40,937 bases of DNA from an uncultured Oscillospiraceae bacterium (GCA_947624035.1 CANQIH010000002.1:1-40937), one strand, 5' to 3'; shown: positions 20,875 through 29,244, counted from the first letter of the stretch. Notes: generated by a model from the letters alone, not told the origin. Program-made: numbers and translations.

Positions 20875-21353
20875 ATGCGCTCATCCTCCTCTGTAAGCCG
20901 TTCGCGCAAGATGGCCCTGGCGCGGTAGAGCCGGGTCTTCACCGCGCCCCTTGTCAAGCCCAGCATCCGGGCGATCTCCTCCACGGCAAAGCCCTCGACG
21001 TAGTAGAGGACCACCGGCAGGCGCAGCGTCCCGTCCAGGCTGTCCACCGCGTCCCGCAGGTCCATGGCCCCCTCGGTCTCCGGGGCGGGCGCATCCGGCA
21101 GGGGCACCTCCTCCGCCGGCGTCACCCGGCTGTCCCGCCGCAGGATGTCATAGCAGGCGTTCAGCAATATGCGTACCAGCCAGGTCTGGAAGTACCGGGG
21201 CGTTTTCAGGGTGCCCCGCTTCTCCCAGGCCCGGCACAACGCCTCCTGCACCGCGTCCTCCCGGTCCGCCTCCCGGTCCAGGACCGTGCAGCTCACCCGG
21301 TAGAGGGTGTCCGTCATGGCCGTCACCCGGACGGCAAAATCCTCGCTGGTCAA
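20871..21353 (-). CDS. ECF-type RNA polymerase sigma factor
   Basis: A 160-residue sigma-70 family protein with region 2 at about residues 10-75 (LYRVSCTVLDREADREDAVQEALCRAWEKRGTL; RYFQTWLVRILLNACYDILRR) and region 4 at about 105-155 (LDGTLRLPVVLYYVEGFAVEEIARMLGLTRGAVKTRLYRARAIL, helix-turn-helix for the -35). There is no region 1 or 3, as is usual for ECF factors. The start is TTG 21353-21351, giving the usual spacing before region 2; the ribosome binding site is weak (CCGGTGAAA), and an internal ATG is a less likely start. Operon with the anti-sigma gene; an ECF-like promoter upstream suggests self-activation. Confidence 0.93.
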   Translation of the reverse strand: MTSEDFAVRVTAMTDTLYRVSCTVLDREADREDAVQEALCRAWEKRGTLKTPRYFQTWLVRILLNACYDILRRDSRVTPAEEVPLPDAPAPETEGAMDLRDAVDSLDGTLRLPVVLYYVEGFAVEEIARMLGLTRGAVKTRLYRARAILRERLTEEDERI

Positions 21354-21403
21354 TGTTTCACCGGCTTTCCGCAGTCATTGTGTTCGGAGCTCTTCACACC
21401 TGT

Positions 21404-21432
21404 TAGACGGAGCGGGACGGCGGAAGGTTACA
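21404..21432 (-). promoter_or_regulatory. ECF-type autoregulatory promoter
   Basis: On the minus strand, TGTAAC (21432-21427), 17-bp spacer, CGTCTA (21409-21404): the TGxAAC..CGTC pattern of ECF promoters, about 50 bp before the sigma start codon. Recognition by the adjacent sigma factor is inference. Confidence 0.6.
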
Positions 21433-21459
21433 AAAAAGCCCTCCCCGCGAAGGGAGGGC
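21432..21459 (-). terminator. Terminator upstream of the sigma operon
   Basis: On the minus strand, GCCCTCCC/GGGAGGGC stem (8 bp, 6-nt loop) followed by six T. It would stop read-through from the arg operon before the ECF promoter, whose -35 starts inside the T-run. Confidence 0.75.
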
Positions 21460-21500
21460 AGCGCGGGGAAGGGGGAAGTTGTCAAGTCCTTGCCTGGCCA

Positions 21501-21661
21501 AAGCCTCCCCTGTGCAAGGGGAGGTGGGCGCCGCTTGCGGCGCTCGGAGGGGTTGTTACCAGTCTTGGATATTATCCTGGCTTGGTCCGTTGGCGCTGAC
21601 AGCTCCCTCGTCAGAGGGGCCTTTCAAGCGGTGTCGCTTTCAGCGACAGATCCTGATTTGC
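21501..21661 (+). repeat. Gene-less palindromic repeat related to the DUF559 cassette
   Basis: The left half is the same arm as 711-766 (CCTCCCC hairpin to GGAGGGGTTGTTA). The right half ends in a 41-bp extension (21620-21661) that is the inverted counterpart of 673-714. The centre (21559-21590) is a short filler. No gene is supported between 21354 and 21732. Confidence 0.7.
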
Positions 21662-21681
21662 TACGCTGATACGTTGATCAT

Positions 21682-21714
21682 AGCATAAAACAGGGGAGGC
21701 GTGTTCGCCTCCCC
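21682..21714 (-). terminator. Terminator of the arg operon
   Basis: A 9-bp perfect stem (21693-21701 with 21706-21714), TGTT loop; on the minus strand followed by TGTTTTATG. It lies 18 bp after argD. Confidence 0.8.
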
Positions 21715-21732
21715 CTCGGTCGCTATTATCTT

Positions 21733-22893
21733 TTACACACACGCTTCCTTGATCACCGCCAGGGCCTTTTCCAAAAGGTCCATGGGGATGTTCAGGGCCG
21801 GCAGGAGACGGACCTTGCTCTTGGCGGTGATAACCAGCACGCCCCGGTCACGGCAGGCGGCCACCACATCGGCGGCGGGCTTTTCCGTCTCGATGCCGAT
21901 CATGAGGCCCATGCCCGTGACGCTCTTCACGCCGGGCGCCCCGGTGAGGCTGCCGAACACCAGCTTCGACCGCTCCCGGACCCCGGCAAGCACGTCCTCG
22001 GTGAGGCGGCTCATGATGTTGATGGCCCCGGCGCACACCGCCGGGTTGGCGCCGAAGGTGGAGCCGTGGTCCCCGTAGGTGAACACGTCCGCCACCTTAT
22101 CCCCCAGCATGCAGGCCCCGATGGGCAGGCCGCCCCCCAGGCCCTTTGCCGTGGTCACGATATCGGGCGTGACGCCCAGGTCCATATAGCCGTACATCTT
22201 CCCGGTGCGGCCGTTGCCGCACTGGACCTCGTCGGCGATGAGCAGGATGTCCTCCGCGGCGGCGATGTCCTTCATGGCCTGCACGAAGTCCCCCGGCAGG
22301 GGCAGCACGCCGCCCTCGCCCTGGACGGCCTCGAACATGATGGCGGCCACCTTGTTGTCCTTCACCAGCGCCGCGAGGCTTTCCGGGTCCGCCGGGTCGG
22401 CGTAGAGGAAGCCCGGGGTCAGAGGGGTGAACTGGGTGTGGAACACGTCCTGGCCCGTGGCGGCCAGGGTGGTGAGGGTCCGGCCGTGGAAGCTGTTTTT
22501 CAGGGTGATGATGTTGTAATATTCCGGGTCCTTCTTGGTCTGGGCGTACTTCCGGGCGGCCTTGATGGCGCACTCGTTGGCCTCGGCGCCGGAGTTGCCG
22601 AAAAAGACCTTTTTCATGCCGCTGGCCTGGCACAGCATCTGGGCCAGCCGGGGGCCGGGGCCGGTGTAGTAGAGGTTGGAGGCGTGCTGGAGCTGGCCCA
22701 GCTGGGCCGTCACGGCGGCGGCCCACTCCTTATCCGCCACGCCGAAGGTGTTCACGGCGATGCCGGTGCCCATGTCGATGTACTCCCGGCCCTCGCTGTC
22801 CCGGACCAGGCTGCCCTCGCCGGAGACCAGCTCCACGGGGAACCGGGCGTAGGTGTGGGCGATATACTGTTCGTCAAGCTGTTTTGTCGTCAT
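21733..22893 (-). CDS. argD: Acetylornithine aminotransferase
   Basis: A 386-residue class III PLP-dependent aminotransferase that converts N-acetylglutamate semialdehyde to N-acetylornithine with glutamate as amino donor. Visible landmarks are FFGNSGAEANECAIKAARKY (PLP phosphate binding), SFHGRTL, LLIADEVQCGNGRTGKM (Asp holding the PLP pyridine) and TTAKGLGGGLPIGA with the Schiff-base Lys; GSTFGANP follows. The start is ATG 22893, within the end of argB, giving a 20-bp overlap. It is last in the argC-argJ-argB-argD operon and followed by a terminator. The ornithine-type alternative is unlikely in this context. Confidence 0.97.
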   Translation of the reverse strand: MTTKQLDEQYIAHTYARFPVELVSGEGSLVRDSEGREYIDMGTGIAVNTFGVADKEWAAAVTAQLGQLQHASNLYYTGPGPRLAQMLCQASGMKKVFFGNSGAEANECAIKAARKYAQTKKDPEYYNIITLKNSFHGRTLTTLAATGQDVFHTQFTPLTPGFLYADPADPESLAALVKDNKVAAIMFEAVQGEGGVLPLPGDFVQAMKDIAAAEDILLIADEVQCGNGRTGKMYGYMDLGVTPDIVTTAKGLGGGLPIGACMLGDKVADVFTYGDHGSTFGANPAVCAGAINIMSRLTEDVLAGVRERSKLVFGSLTGAPGVKSVTGMGLMIGIETEKPAADVVAACRDRGVLVITAKSKVRLLPALNIPMDLLEKALAVIKEACV

Positions 22894-23761
22894 TTTTCTT
22901 ACTCTCCATGACCATAGTCCCAACGCCTTCGTTGGTCAGTATCTCCAGCAAAATGGAGTGGTCCGCCCGGCCGTCCATGACGATGACCCGGCTGACGCCC
23001 CGCAGGATGGCGTCGATGCAGCACTCCACCTTGGGGATCATGCCGCCGGATATGACGCCCTGGTTGAATAGCTCCACCGCCTCGTCGATGTCGATGCAGG
23101 AGATGAGGGAGGCGGGGTCGTCCTTGTCGCGCATGATACCGGCGATGTCGGTCATCATGAAAAGCCGCTCCGCGCCGATGGCCCCGGCGATGTAGGAGGC
23201 GGCGGTGTCGGCGTTGACGTTGTAGACGTTCCCCTCGTCGTCCCCGGCCACCGAGGACACCACGGGGATGTAGCCGTCGTCCATGAGGGACAGCAGTATC
23301 TCCGGGTCCACGCCCGTGATCCGGCCCACGTAGCCCAGGTCCGGGTCCTTCACGGCGGCCTGGATGAGCCGGCCGTCCAGGCCCGAGAGGCCCACGGCCT
23401 TGGCCCCCAGCCGGCCCAGGTGGGCCACCAGGCTCTTGTTCACCTTGCCGGACAGGACCATCTGCACCACGTCCACGGTCTCCTCGTCGGTGACGCGCAG
23501 GCCGTTTTTGAACTCGCTCTTCTTGCCCAGCTTCGCCAGCATTTTGTTGATCTCCGGGCCGCCGCCGTGGACCAGCACCACCTTCACGCCCACCATGTGC
23601 AGCAGGGCCACGTCCTCCATGACCTGCTGCTTGAGCCGGTCGCTGACCATGGCGTTGCCGCCGTACTTGATAACGATGATCTTGCCCCGGTACTTCTGGA
23701 TGTAGGGCAGGGCCTGGGTCAGGATCTCCGCCCGCTGCTGAAAGACGTCGTGCTCGCTCAT
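22874..23761 (-). CDS. argB: Acetylglutamate kinase
   Basis: A 295-residue amino-acid kinase catalysing phosphorylation of N-acetylglutamate, the second step of the acetylated arginine pathway. It shows KYGGNAM near the N terminus (catalytic Lys and phosphate loop), VLVHGGGPEIN (substrate/ATP Gly-rich loop), SGLDGRLIQA, YNVNADTAASYIAGAIGAERLFMMTDIAG (substrate-binding Asn and Asp) and a KVECCIDAILRGV stretch. An N-terminal helix (about residues 1-20) of the kind present in arginine-inhibited hexameric enzymes is visible, so feedback inhibition is possible. ATG 23761 overlaps the argJ stop by 4 bp. Confidence 0.97.
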   Translation of the reverse strand: MSEHDVFQQRAEILTQALPYIQKYRGKIIVIKYGGNAMVSDRLKQQVMEDVALLHMVGVKVVLVHGGGPEINKMLAKLGKKSEFKNGLRVTDEETVDVVQMVLSGKVNKSLVAHLGRLGAKAVGLSGLDGRLIQAAVKDPDLGYVGRITGVDPEILLSLMDDGYIPVVSSVAGDDEGNVYNVNADTAASYIAGAIGAERLFMMTDIAGIMRDKDDPASLISCIDIDEAVELFNQGVISGGMIPKVECCIDAILRGVSRVIVMDGRADHSILLEILTNEGVGTMVMESKKNDDKTA

Positions 23762-24969
23762 GTGCGGTAATCTCCGTTGATCTTCACGTAGTCGTAGGTG
23801 AGGTCGCAGCCCCAGGCCACGGCTTCGCCGTCCCCCTCATGGCAGGTGACCTCGATGCCGATCTCGCTCTCGGACAGGACCTTCTTGGCCAGGTCCTCGG
23901 AGAAATCGACGCTGGCCCCCATGCGGCAGACCTCGATGCGCCCGGCGGCGGAGGCGAAGGCCACGTCCACGGCGTTCACGTCCACCTCCGCGCCGGAGTA
24001 GCCGATGGCGCAGAGGATGCGGCCCCAGTTGGCGTCCGCGCCGAACATGGCGGCCTTCACGAGGCTGGAGCATATCACGCTCTTGGCGGCGGTCTTTGCC
24101 GCGGCCTCGTCCTTCGCGCCGGTGACATGGCACTCCAGAAGCTTCGTGGCCCCCTCGCCGTCCGCGGCGATGGCCCGGCAGAGCCAGACCGTCACGGCGT
24201 TCAGGGCGGCGGCAAAGGCGTCCAGGTCCGGGCCCGGGCCGGTGATGGGCCGGTTGCCCGCCATGCCGTTTGCCAGCACGCAGACCATGTCGTTTGTGGA
24301 GGTGTCCCCGTCCACGGAGACCATGTTGAAGGTGGTCTTCACGTCGCCTGACAGCACCGTCCGCAGAGCCTCCGGGCTGATGGCGCAGTCGGTGGTGAGG
24401 AACACCAGCATGGTGGCCAGGTCCGGGTGTATCATGCCCGAGCCCTTGGCGATGCCGCCCAGATGGCAGGTCACGCCGCCCACGTCGAAGGAGACGGCGA
24501 TCTCCTTGGGCACGGTGTCCGTGGTCATGATGGCCTGCACGGCGTCGCCGCTGTGCTGCCCCAGACCGGCGGCCAGGGCCGGCAGGGCCGCCGCGATGGG
24601 CGTCACGTCCAGGGGCTGGCCGATGACGCCGGTGGAGGCCACCACCACGTCGGCGGCGGGGATGCCCAGGGCCGCCCCGGCCAGCTCCGCCATTTTCTCC
24701 GCCACGGCGGGGCCGCCGGCGTTGCAGGTGTTGGCGTTGCCGCTGTTGCAGATCACCGCCTGGGCATAGCCGTCCGCGATATGGGCCCGGGTGACGCCGA
24801 TGGGCGCGCCCTTCACAAGGTTCGTGGTATACACCGCCGCGGCAGCGGCCCGCTTTTCGCTGTAGATGAGGGCCAGGTCCTTCTTGCTCCGGTTCTTGCG
24901 GATGCCGCAGTGGACCCCGGCGGCGGTAAAGCCCTTGGCGGCGCAGACGCCGCCCGAAATGAGTTCCAT
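23758..24969 (-). CDS. argJ: Glutamate N-acetyltransferase / amino-acid acetyltransferase
   Basis: A 403-residue ArgJ, which recycles the acetyl group from N-acetylornithine to glutamate and, when bifunctional, also uses acetyl-CoA. It is made as a precursor that cleaves itself at the conserved Thr of KGSGMIHPDLATMLVF; that Thr is present and becomes the nucleophile of the beta chain. Other family blocks are AVICNSGNANTCN and SSLVKAAMFGADANWGRILCAIGYSGA. Length is normal. ATG 24969, with AAGGAAAGGAAC upstream, lies 16 bp after argC; the 3' end overlaps argB by 4 bp. With ArgJ present a separate ArgA is not essential. Confidence 0.97.
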   Translation of the reverse strand: MELISGGVCAAKGFTAAGVHCGIRKNRSKKDLALIYSEKRAAAAAVYTTNLVKGAPIGVTRAHIADGYAQAVICNSGNANTCNAGGPAVAEKMAELAGAALGIPAADVVVASTGVIGQPLDVTPIAAALPALAAGLGQHSGDAVQAIMTTDTVPKEIAVSFDVGGVTCHLGGIAKGSGMIHPDLATMLVFLTTDCAISPEALRTVLSGDVKTTFNMVSVDGDTSTNDMVCVLANGMAGNRPITGPGPDLDAFAAALNAVTVWLCRAIAADGEGATKLLECHVTGAKDEAAAKTAAKSVICSSLVKAAMFGADANWGRILCAIGYSGAEVDVNAVDVAFASAAGRIEVCRMGASVDFSEDLAKKVLSESEIGIEVTCHEGDGEAVAWGCDLTYDYVKINGDYRT

Positions 24970-24985
24970 ATAAATGTTCCTTTCC

Positions 24986-25915
24986 TTACAGGTCCAGCCC
25001 CGCGGTCTCGCCGGCGCCCAGCACCAGGTTCAGGCACTGGACCGCCGCGCCGGAGGCCCCCTTGCCCAGGTTGTCGAACCGGGCAGTCAGCAATATGCGC
25101 TCACCGTTTCCGTGGACGGATATCTCCATGCCGTCCTTCCCGCTCATGGACCCGGCGGAGAGGAAGCCCTCCTCATCCGCGCCCTCGCGGTAGTTCACCA
25201 CCGGCCCGGCGTACTTCTGGGCATAGACCCGGCGGATGTCGTCGGGGGAGCCCTTCAAGTCCCGGGCGAACAGGCCCACGGTGACCTCCATGCCGCTGTA
25301 GAAGTCCGCCACGATGGGGCTGAAGATGGGCGGGGTGGTGAGGCCGGCCACCGCGGTCATCTCCTTCAGGTGCTTGTGGGTCTGGGAAATACCGTACTGC
25401 CGCGGCGCGTCCAGCAGCGCGTCACGGCCTTCGGCCTCGTACTGGGCGATCATCTTTTTGCCGCCGCCGCTGTAGCCCGTGAGGGACCAGCACACAAGGC
25501 CGGTATCCGGGGCGATGAGCCCCGCCTCGGTGAGGGGGTACGCCAGGGCGATGAAGCCGCTGGCGTGGCAGCCGGGCACGGCGATGCGTTTGGAGGTCAG
25601 CACCGCCTCCCGGTGGGCGGCGGACAGCTCGGGAAAGCCGTAGGCGAACCGGGGGTCCGTCCGGTGGGCGGTGGAGGTGTCCAGCACCGTCACGTCCGGG
25701 CTCTCGATCATGGCCACGGCCTCCCGGGAGGCGTCATCCGGCAGGCAGAGGATGGCGATGTCGCAGCCGCCGTTCAGCATGGCGGCCTTGGCCGCCGGGT
25801 CCTTCCTCAGCGCCTCCGGGATGGTGACCAGCTCTATGTCAGTCCTTCCGGCCAGCCGCTGGCCGATGCGCAGGCCGGTGGTCCCGGCGCTGCCGTCAAT
25901 GAATACGCGCTGCAT
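24986..25915 (-). CDS. argC: N-acetyl-gamma-glutamyl-phosphate reductase, type 2 (short form)
   Basis: A 309-residue NADP-dependent reductase making N-acetylglutamate semialdehyde. It begins with a dinucleotide-binding segment in which the usual Gly-rich loop reads IDGSAGTTGLRIGQRL, and it has the catalytic Cys in VPGCHASGFIALAYPL and a late His in TQTHKHLKEM. The length and the opening motif match the shorter type 2 ArgC rather than the ~345-residue form common in Firmicutes. It is the first gene of the operon, starting at ATG 25915 with a GGAGTTATT ribosome binding site and promoter 25948-25976. Confidence 0.95.
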   Translation of the reverse strand: MQRVFIDGSAGTTGLRIGQRLAGRTDIELVTIPEALRKDPAAKAAMLNGGCDIAILCLPDDASREAVAMIESPDVTVLDTSTAHRTDPRFAYGFPELSAAHREAVLTSKRIAVPGCHASGFIALAYPLTEAGLIAPDTGLVCWSLTGYSGGGKKMIAQYEAEGRDALLDAPRQYGISQTHKHLKEMTAVAGLTTPPIFSPIVADFYSGMEVTVGLFARDLKGSPDDIRRVYAQKYAGPVVNYREGADEEGFLSAGSMSGKDGMEISVHGNGERILLTARFDNLGKGASGAAVQCLNLVLGAGETAGLDL

Positions 25916-25947
25916 GGGCGAATAACTCCTGTTTATGATGTTCGTCT

Positions 25948-25976
25948 ATTGTATAGAAGGCACCCTGCATTTGCAA
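25948..25976 (-). promoter_or_regulatory. Promoter of the arg operon
   Basis: On the minus strand, TTGCAA (25976-25971), 17-bp spacer, TACAAT (25953-25948), 32 bp before argC. An AT-rich TGAATATTTTTCAT (25997-26010) upstream of the -35 vaguely resembles an ArgR half-palindrome but does not fit the 18-bp ARG box well. Confidence 0.75.
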
Positions 25977-26043
25977 GGGATTATTCAGTGGATTCTTGAA
26001 TATTTTTCATTTTAAAGCGAAATTTTTAGAATATATACAAAAT

Positions 26044-26084
26044 AGCCGCCGGTTCCCCGGCGGCTTTCTGTAGGTTTGTCAAAA
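26044..26084. repeat. Direct duplication of terminator hairpin, copy A
   Basis: A 41-bp sequence containing an AGCCGCCGG..CCGGCGGCT hairpin and ending TTTGTCAAAA. It matches 26270-26310 at 38 of 41 positions and borders repeat copy 2. Confidence 0.8.
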
Positions 26085-26268
26085 CCGGAACAGCCCAGAT
26101 GATGCAGGGGGAGCTTGAGGGGGGCGAAGCCCCGCCTCAAATAGGATGAAAAACCGGCAGGTACCTGAGTATCAGGTGCCTGCGCCGCGCAGCGGCAGTA
26201 TTTCATGACGGTCAGCCGGCAGGAAATACTCGGTTTTCAGGCTGTCAAAGAAAATTCTTTGACAGCCT
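26074..26268 (-). repeat. Terminator-associated ~190-bp repeat, copy 2 (inverted)
   Basis: It is the reverse complement of the repeat at 14253-14441 and 30829-31021, from the GTCAAAA end (26078-26084) to the GGCTGTCAAAGAA/TTCTTTGACAGCC hairpin (26239-26268). The internal part around 26155-26185 differs and carries GGTACCTGAGTATCAGGTGCC. The stretch 25977-26317 holds no gene. Confidence 0.8.
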
Positions 26269-26269
26269 G

Positions 26270-26310
26270 AGCCGCCGGTTTCACGGCGGCTTTTTGTAGG
26301 TTTGTCAAAA
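26270..26310. repeat. Direct duplication of terminator hairpin, copy B
   Basis: The second copy of the 41-bp hairpin sequence at 26044-26084, on the other side of the repeat, just after the trkH stop codon. Confidence 0.8.
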
Positions 26311-26317
26311 GCGGCTT

Positions 26318-27775
26318 TCACTTGCGCTGCCGTCTCTTTCCGGCCCAGGCGGCGGGGGTGAACAGCAGGAGCACCGGGAAGATCTCCAGCCGCCCCAGCA
26401 GCATGCACAGGCTCAGAAGCAGCTTGGACCCGCCGCTCCACACGCCGAAGTTGCCCATGGGCCCCACCAGGGACAGGCCGGGGCCGATGTTGGAGAGGCA
26501 CGCGATGACGCTGGTGACGGTGGTCTCCAGGTCCAGCCCCTCCAGGCTCAGCAGCAGGCTGGCGCCCAGGATGATGAGGGTGTAGAGCAGGTAGAACACC
26601 ATGGTGTTGCGGATGGTGGCGTCGTCCAGCCGCTCCCCGTCCAGGGACACACGGCTGACGGACCGGGGGAACAGCTGACGGCGCAGCTCGCCCCAGATGG
26701 CGCGGAGTATGATAACGAACCGGGAGACCTTGGTGCCGCCGCCGGTGCTGCCGGCGCAGGCGCCCAGGAGCATCAGCAGCACCAGGGTGATCCGGGAGTA
26801 GGAGGGCCAGAGGTCGAAATTCGTGGTGCCGAAGCCGGTGGTGGTGATGATGGAGGACACCTGGAAGAAGGACAGGCGCAGCGCGTCCAGGAAGCCCGCG
26901 CACATGGGCAGGATATTGAGGCCGATGGTCAGGGTGGCCAGGGCGATGACGGCCAGGTAGCACCACAGCTCCTGGCTCTTGAAGCCCCGGATGGAGCGCT
27001 TGAGGATCACCACGTAGTAGAGGTTGAAGTTGATGCCGAACAGCACCATGAACACCGCCGTCACCATCTCCAGGTAGGGGCTGCCGTAGGCGCCGATGCT
27101 GGCGTTGCGCACGGCGAAGCCGCCGGTGCCGGCGGTGCCGAAGGCGGTGGTCAGCGCGTCGAAGAGGGGCATCCGGCCCGCCAGCAGGAAGATCACCTGC
27201 ACCACGGTGAGGACGATATATATATTGTAGAGCACCCGGGCGGTGCTGCGCATCCGGGGCAGCAGCTTGCCCTTCACGGGGCCGGGCACCTCGGCCCGGA
27301 GAAGGTGCATGGAGTGCTCGTCGTCCGTGGGCAGCACGGCCATCATGAACACGAGAACGCCCATGCCCCCGATCCAGTGGGACAGGCTCCGCCAGAATAG
27401 CACGCCCTTGGGTAGGCTCTCCACCTCCGGCAGGATGGACGCGCCGGTGGTGGTGAAGCCGGATATGATCTCAAAGAGGGCGCTGATGTAGTTGGGGATG
27501 GCCCCGGAGAACACGAAGGGCAGCGCGCCAAAGAGGGATATGACGATCCAGCTCAATGCCACGGACACGAAGCCCTCCCGGCGCTGGATGCCGCCGGAGG
27601 CCCGCCGGCCGGTGAGCAGCATGAGCCCCCCGGCGGCCAGGGTCAGCAGCACGGTCCAGACGAAGGGCATGGGGCTCTCGCCGTAAATGAGGGCCGTGAC
27701 CAGAGGGGCCAGCAGCAAAAATGCCTCGATGACCAATATCCGGCCCAGGATACTGGTGATGATCCGGTAATTCAC
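26318..27775 (-). CDS. trkH: Potassium uptake channel subunit TrkH/KtrB
   Basis: A 485-residue membrane protein of the TrkH/KtrB family, the K+-conducting pore of Trk/Ktr systems. The four pore loops are visible in order: SGFTTTGAS, FGTAGTGGFAV, SSIITTTGFGTTNF and CLSNIGPG, each with the filter Gly. About eight to ten membrane helices flank them. It starts at GTG 27775-27773, three bases after trkA, with GAGAGGG inside the trkA end as ribosome binding site, so the pair is coupled. It needs TrkA for gating. Whether Na+ is co-transported is not visible. Confidence 0.95.
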   Translation of the reverse strand: MNYRIITSILGRILVIEAFLLLAPLVTALIYGESPMPFVWTVLLTLAAGGLMLLTGRRASGGIQRREGFVSVALSWIVISLFGALPFVFSGAIPNYISALFEIISGFTTTGASILPEVESLPKGVLFWRSLSHWIGGMGVLVFMMAVLPTDDEHSMHLLRAEVPGPVKGKLLPRMRSTARVLYNIYIVLTVVQVIFLLAGRMPLFDALTTAFGTAGTGGFAVRNASIGAYGSPYLEMVTAVFMVLFGINFNLYYVVILKRSIRGFKSQELWCYLAVIALATLTIGLNILPMCAGFLDALRLSFFQVSSIITTTGFGTTNFDLWPSYSRITLVLLMLLGACAGSTGGGTKVSRFVIILRAIWGELRRQLFPRSVSRVSLDGERLDDATIRNTMVFYLLYTLIILGASLLLSLEGLDLETTVTSVIACLSNIGPGLSLVGPMGNFGVWSGGSKLLLSLCMLLGRLEIFPVLLLFTPAAWAGKRRQRK

Positions 27776-27778
27776 GGC

Positions 27779-29137
27779 TTACCCTCTCAAAATGTCGTCC
27801 AGGCGGGTCATGCCCGGCTTGGTGGTGACGGCCAACACGCTGTCGCCGCCGTGGATGGCGTCGCCGCCGCCGGGGATGAAGCACTTGCCGTCCCGGATGA
27901 TGGCCGCCAGCAGCACGTCCGGGCGGGTGGCCAGGTCCTTCAGGGGGATGTCCAGGCAGGCGGACCCGGCGCTGGCCCGGAACTCCAGCACCTCCAGCTG
28001 GCCGTCCATGATGCGCCGGAGCATCTCTACGCCGGAGCTGTCGCTGGCGTTCTCCATGCTGCGGACGTATTGCAGGACCTGCTGGGCGGTGATGTGCCGG
28101 GGCTGTACCGGCTCCTCCAGACCGAAGGACTGGGCCAGGGGGACGAAGTGGGACTCGTTGACCTTGCAGACCACCTTGTCCACCCCGGCGTTTTTGGCGT
28201 AGGCGGAGATGATGATGTTGATCTCGTCGGAGCCAGTGACGGCCACGAAGGCGTCCATGGCGTCCAGGCCCTCCTCCTCCAGAAGCTCGGGGCGAGAGCC
28301 GTCGCAGCAGACCACCTCGGCCTTGGGCAGCAGGTCCTTGGCCCGCTCGCTCCGCTCCCGGTCGGACTCCACGATCTTCACCCGGATGCCCATGCCCAGA
28401 AGCTGGCGGGCCAGGTAAAGGCCGATGTGGCCGCCGCCCACCACCATCACATATTTGGCGCCCCGCTTGAAGATGGCCATGTCCTTGAAAAAGGCGTGGA
28501 TGTGCCGGGGTGCGCCCACCACGCTCACGTCGTCCCCCGCCCGGAGGACGAAGCTGCCGCCGGGGATGTGGACCTGGCCGCCCCGGCGCACGGCGCACAC
28601 CAGGGTGCCGCGGCCGAACCGGTTATGGAAGCCCTTCAGCTCCATGCCGCACAGGGGGTTTTCCGGCGTGAGCTTGAACTCCACCAGCTCCGCCTGGCCC
28701 TTGGCAAAGGGCTCCACCTTGGCGGCGGATGGGAAGCGCAGCACCCGGCTCACCTCCCCGGCGGCGGTGTGCTCCGGGTTGATGGTCATCGAGAGGCCCA
28801 GCTCCTCCCGCAGGAGGATGACCTCGTCATAGTGGGCCTGCTGCCGGACACGGGCGATGGTGTGCTTGGTGCCCAGCTTCCGGGCCACCATGCAGCAGAG
28901 GATGTTGGTCTCGTCCGAGTTGGTGACGGCGATGAGAAGGTCCGCCTCCCCGGCCCCGGCCAGCTTCAGAAGATCGATGTCCGCCGCGCCGCAGATGGAT
29001 ATGGCGTCCAGGGTGGAGTTCACAAGGCCGATGCGCTCCTCGTCCTGGTCGATGACGGTCACGTCATGGCCCTCGTGGGTCAGGTGCTGGGCTACGGTAA
29101 AGCCGACCTTTCCGGCTCCCGCGACGATGATGTTCAT
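27779..29137 (-). CDS. trkA: Trk system regulatory subunit TrkA
   Basis: A 452-residue cytosolic protein with two RCK units in tandem: RCK_N (residues 1-~120, NAD-binding MNIIVAGAGKVGFTVAQHL), RCK_C (~140-220), a second RCK_N (~230-345, KYVMVVGGGHIGLYLARQLLG) and a second RCK_C (~365-450, ending LDDILRG). Both Rossmann Gly motifs are intact. TrkA binds nucleotides and gates TrkH. The start is ATG 29137 behind AGGAGG. Promoter upstream is moderate (TTGACG, 18-bp spacer, TAAGAT, 29186-29215). It is the first gene of the trkA-trkH operon. Confidence 0.96.
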   Translation of the reverse strand: MNIIVAGAGKVGFTVAQHLTHEGHDVTVIDQDEERIGLVNSTLDAISICGAADIDLLKLAGAGEADLLIAVTNSDETNILCCMVARKLGTKHTIARVRQQAHYDEVILLREELGLSMTINPEHTAAGEVSRVLRFPSAAKVEPFAKGQAELVEFKLTPENPLCGMELKGFHNRFGRGTLVCAVRRGGQVHIPGGSFVLRAGDDVSVVGAPRHIHAFFKDMAIFKRGAKYVMVVGGGHIGLYLARQLLGMGIRVKIVESDRERSERAKDLLPKAEVVCCDGSRPELLEEEGLDAMDAFVAVTGSDEINIIISAYAKNAGVDKVVCKVNESHFVPLAQSFGLEEPVQPRHITAQQVLQYVRSMENASDSSGVEMLRRIMDGQLEVLEFRASAGSACLDIPLKDLATRPDVLLAAIIRDGKCFIPGGGDAIHGGDSVLAVTTKPGMTRLDDILRG

Positions 29138-29185
29138 AGCGCCTCCTAAAAATGGGCATACGAAGTCATTATTTCATATCGTATT

Positions 29186-29215
29186 ATCTTAACACCGCCG
29201 GGGGGCTCCCGTCAA
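29186..29215 (-). promoter_or_regulatory. Possible promoter of trkA-trkH
   Basis: On the minus strand, TTGACG (29215-29210), 18-bp spacer, TAAGAT (29191-29186), about 50 bp upstream of trkA. Confidence 0.45.
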
Positions 29216-29244
29216 GGGCAGGGGGCGGCCGCCGGAAATGGTGA

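Noticed and set aside
25990-26010. ARG box (ArgR operator) upstream of argC
   Set aside because: TGAATATTTTTCAT only partly fits the 18-bp palindrome and has wrong half-site spacing; not strong enough to list as an operator.
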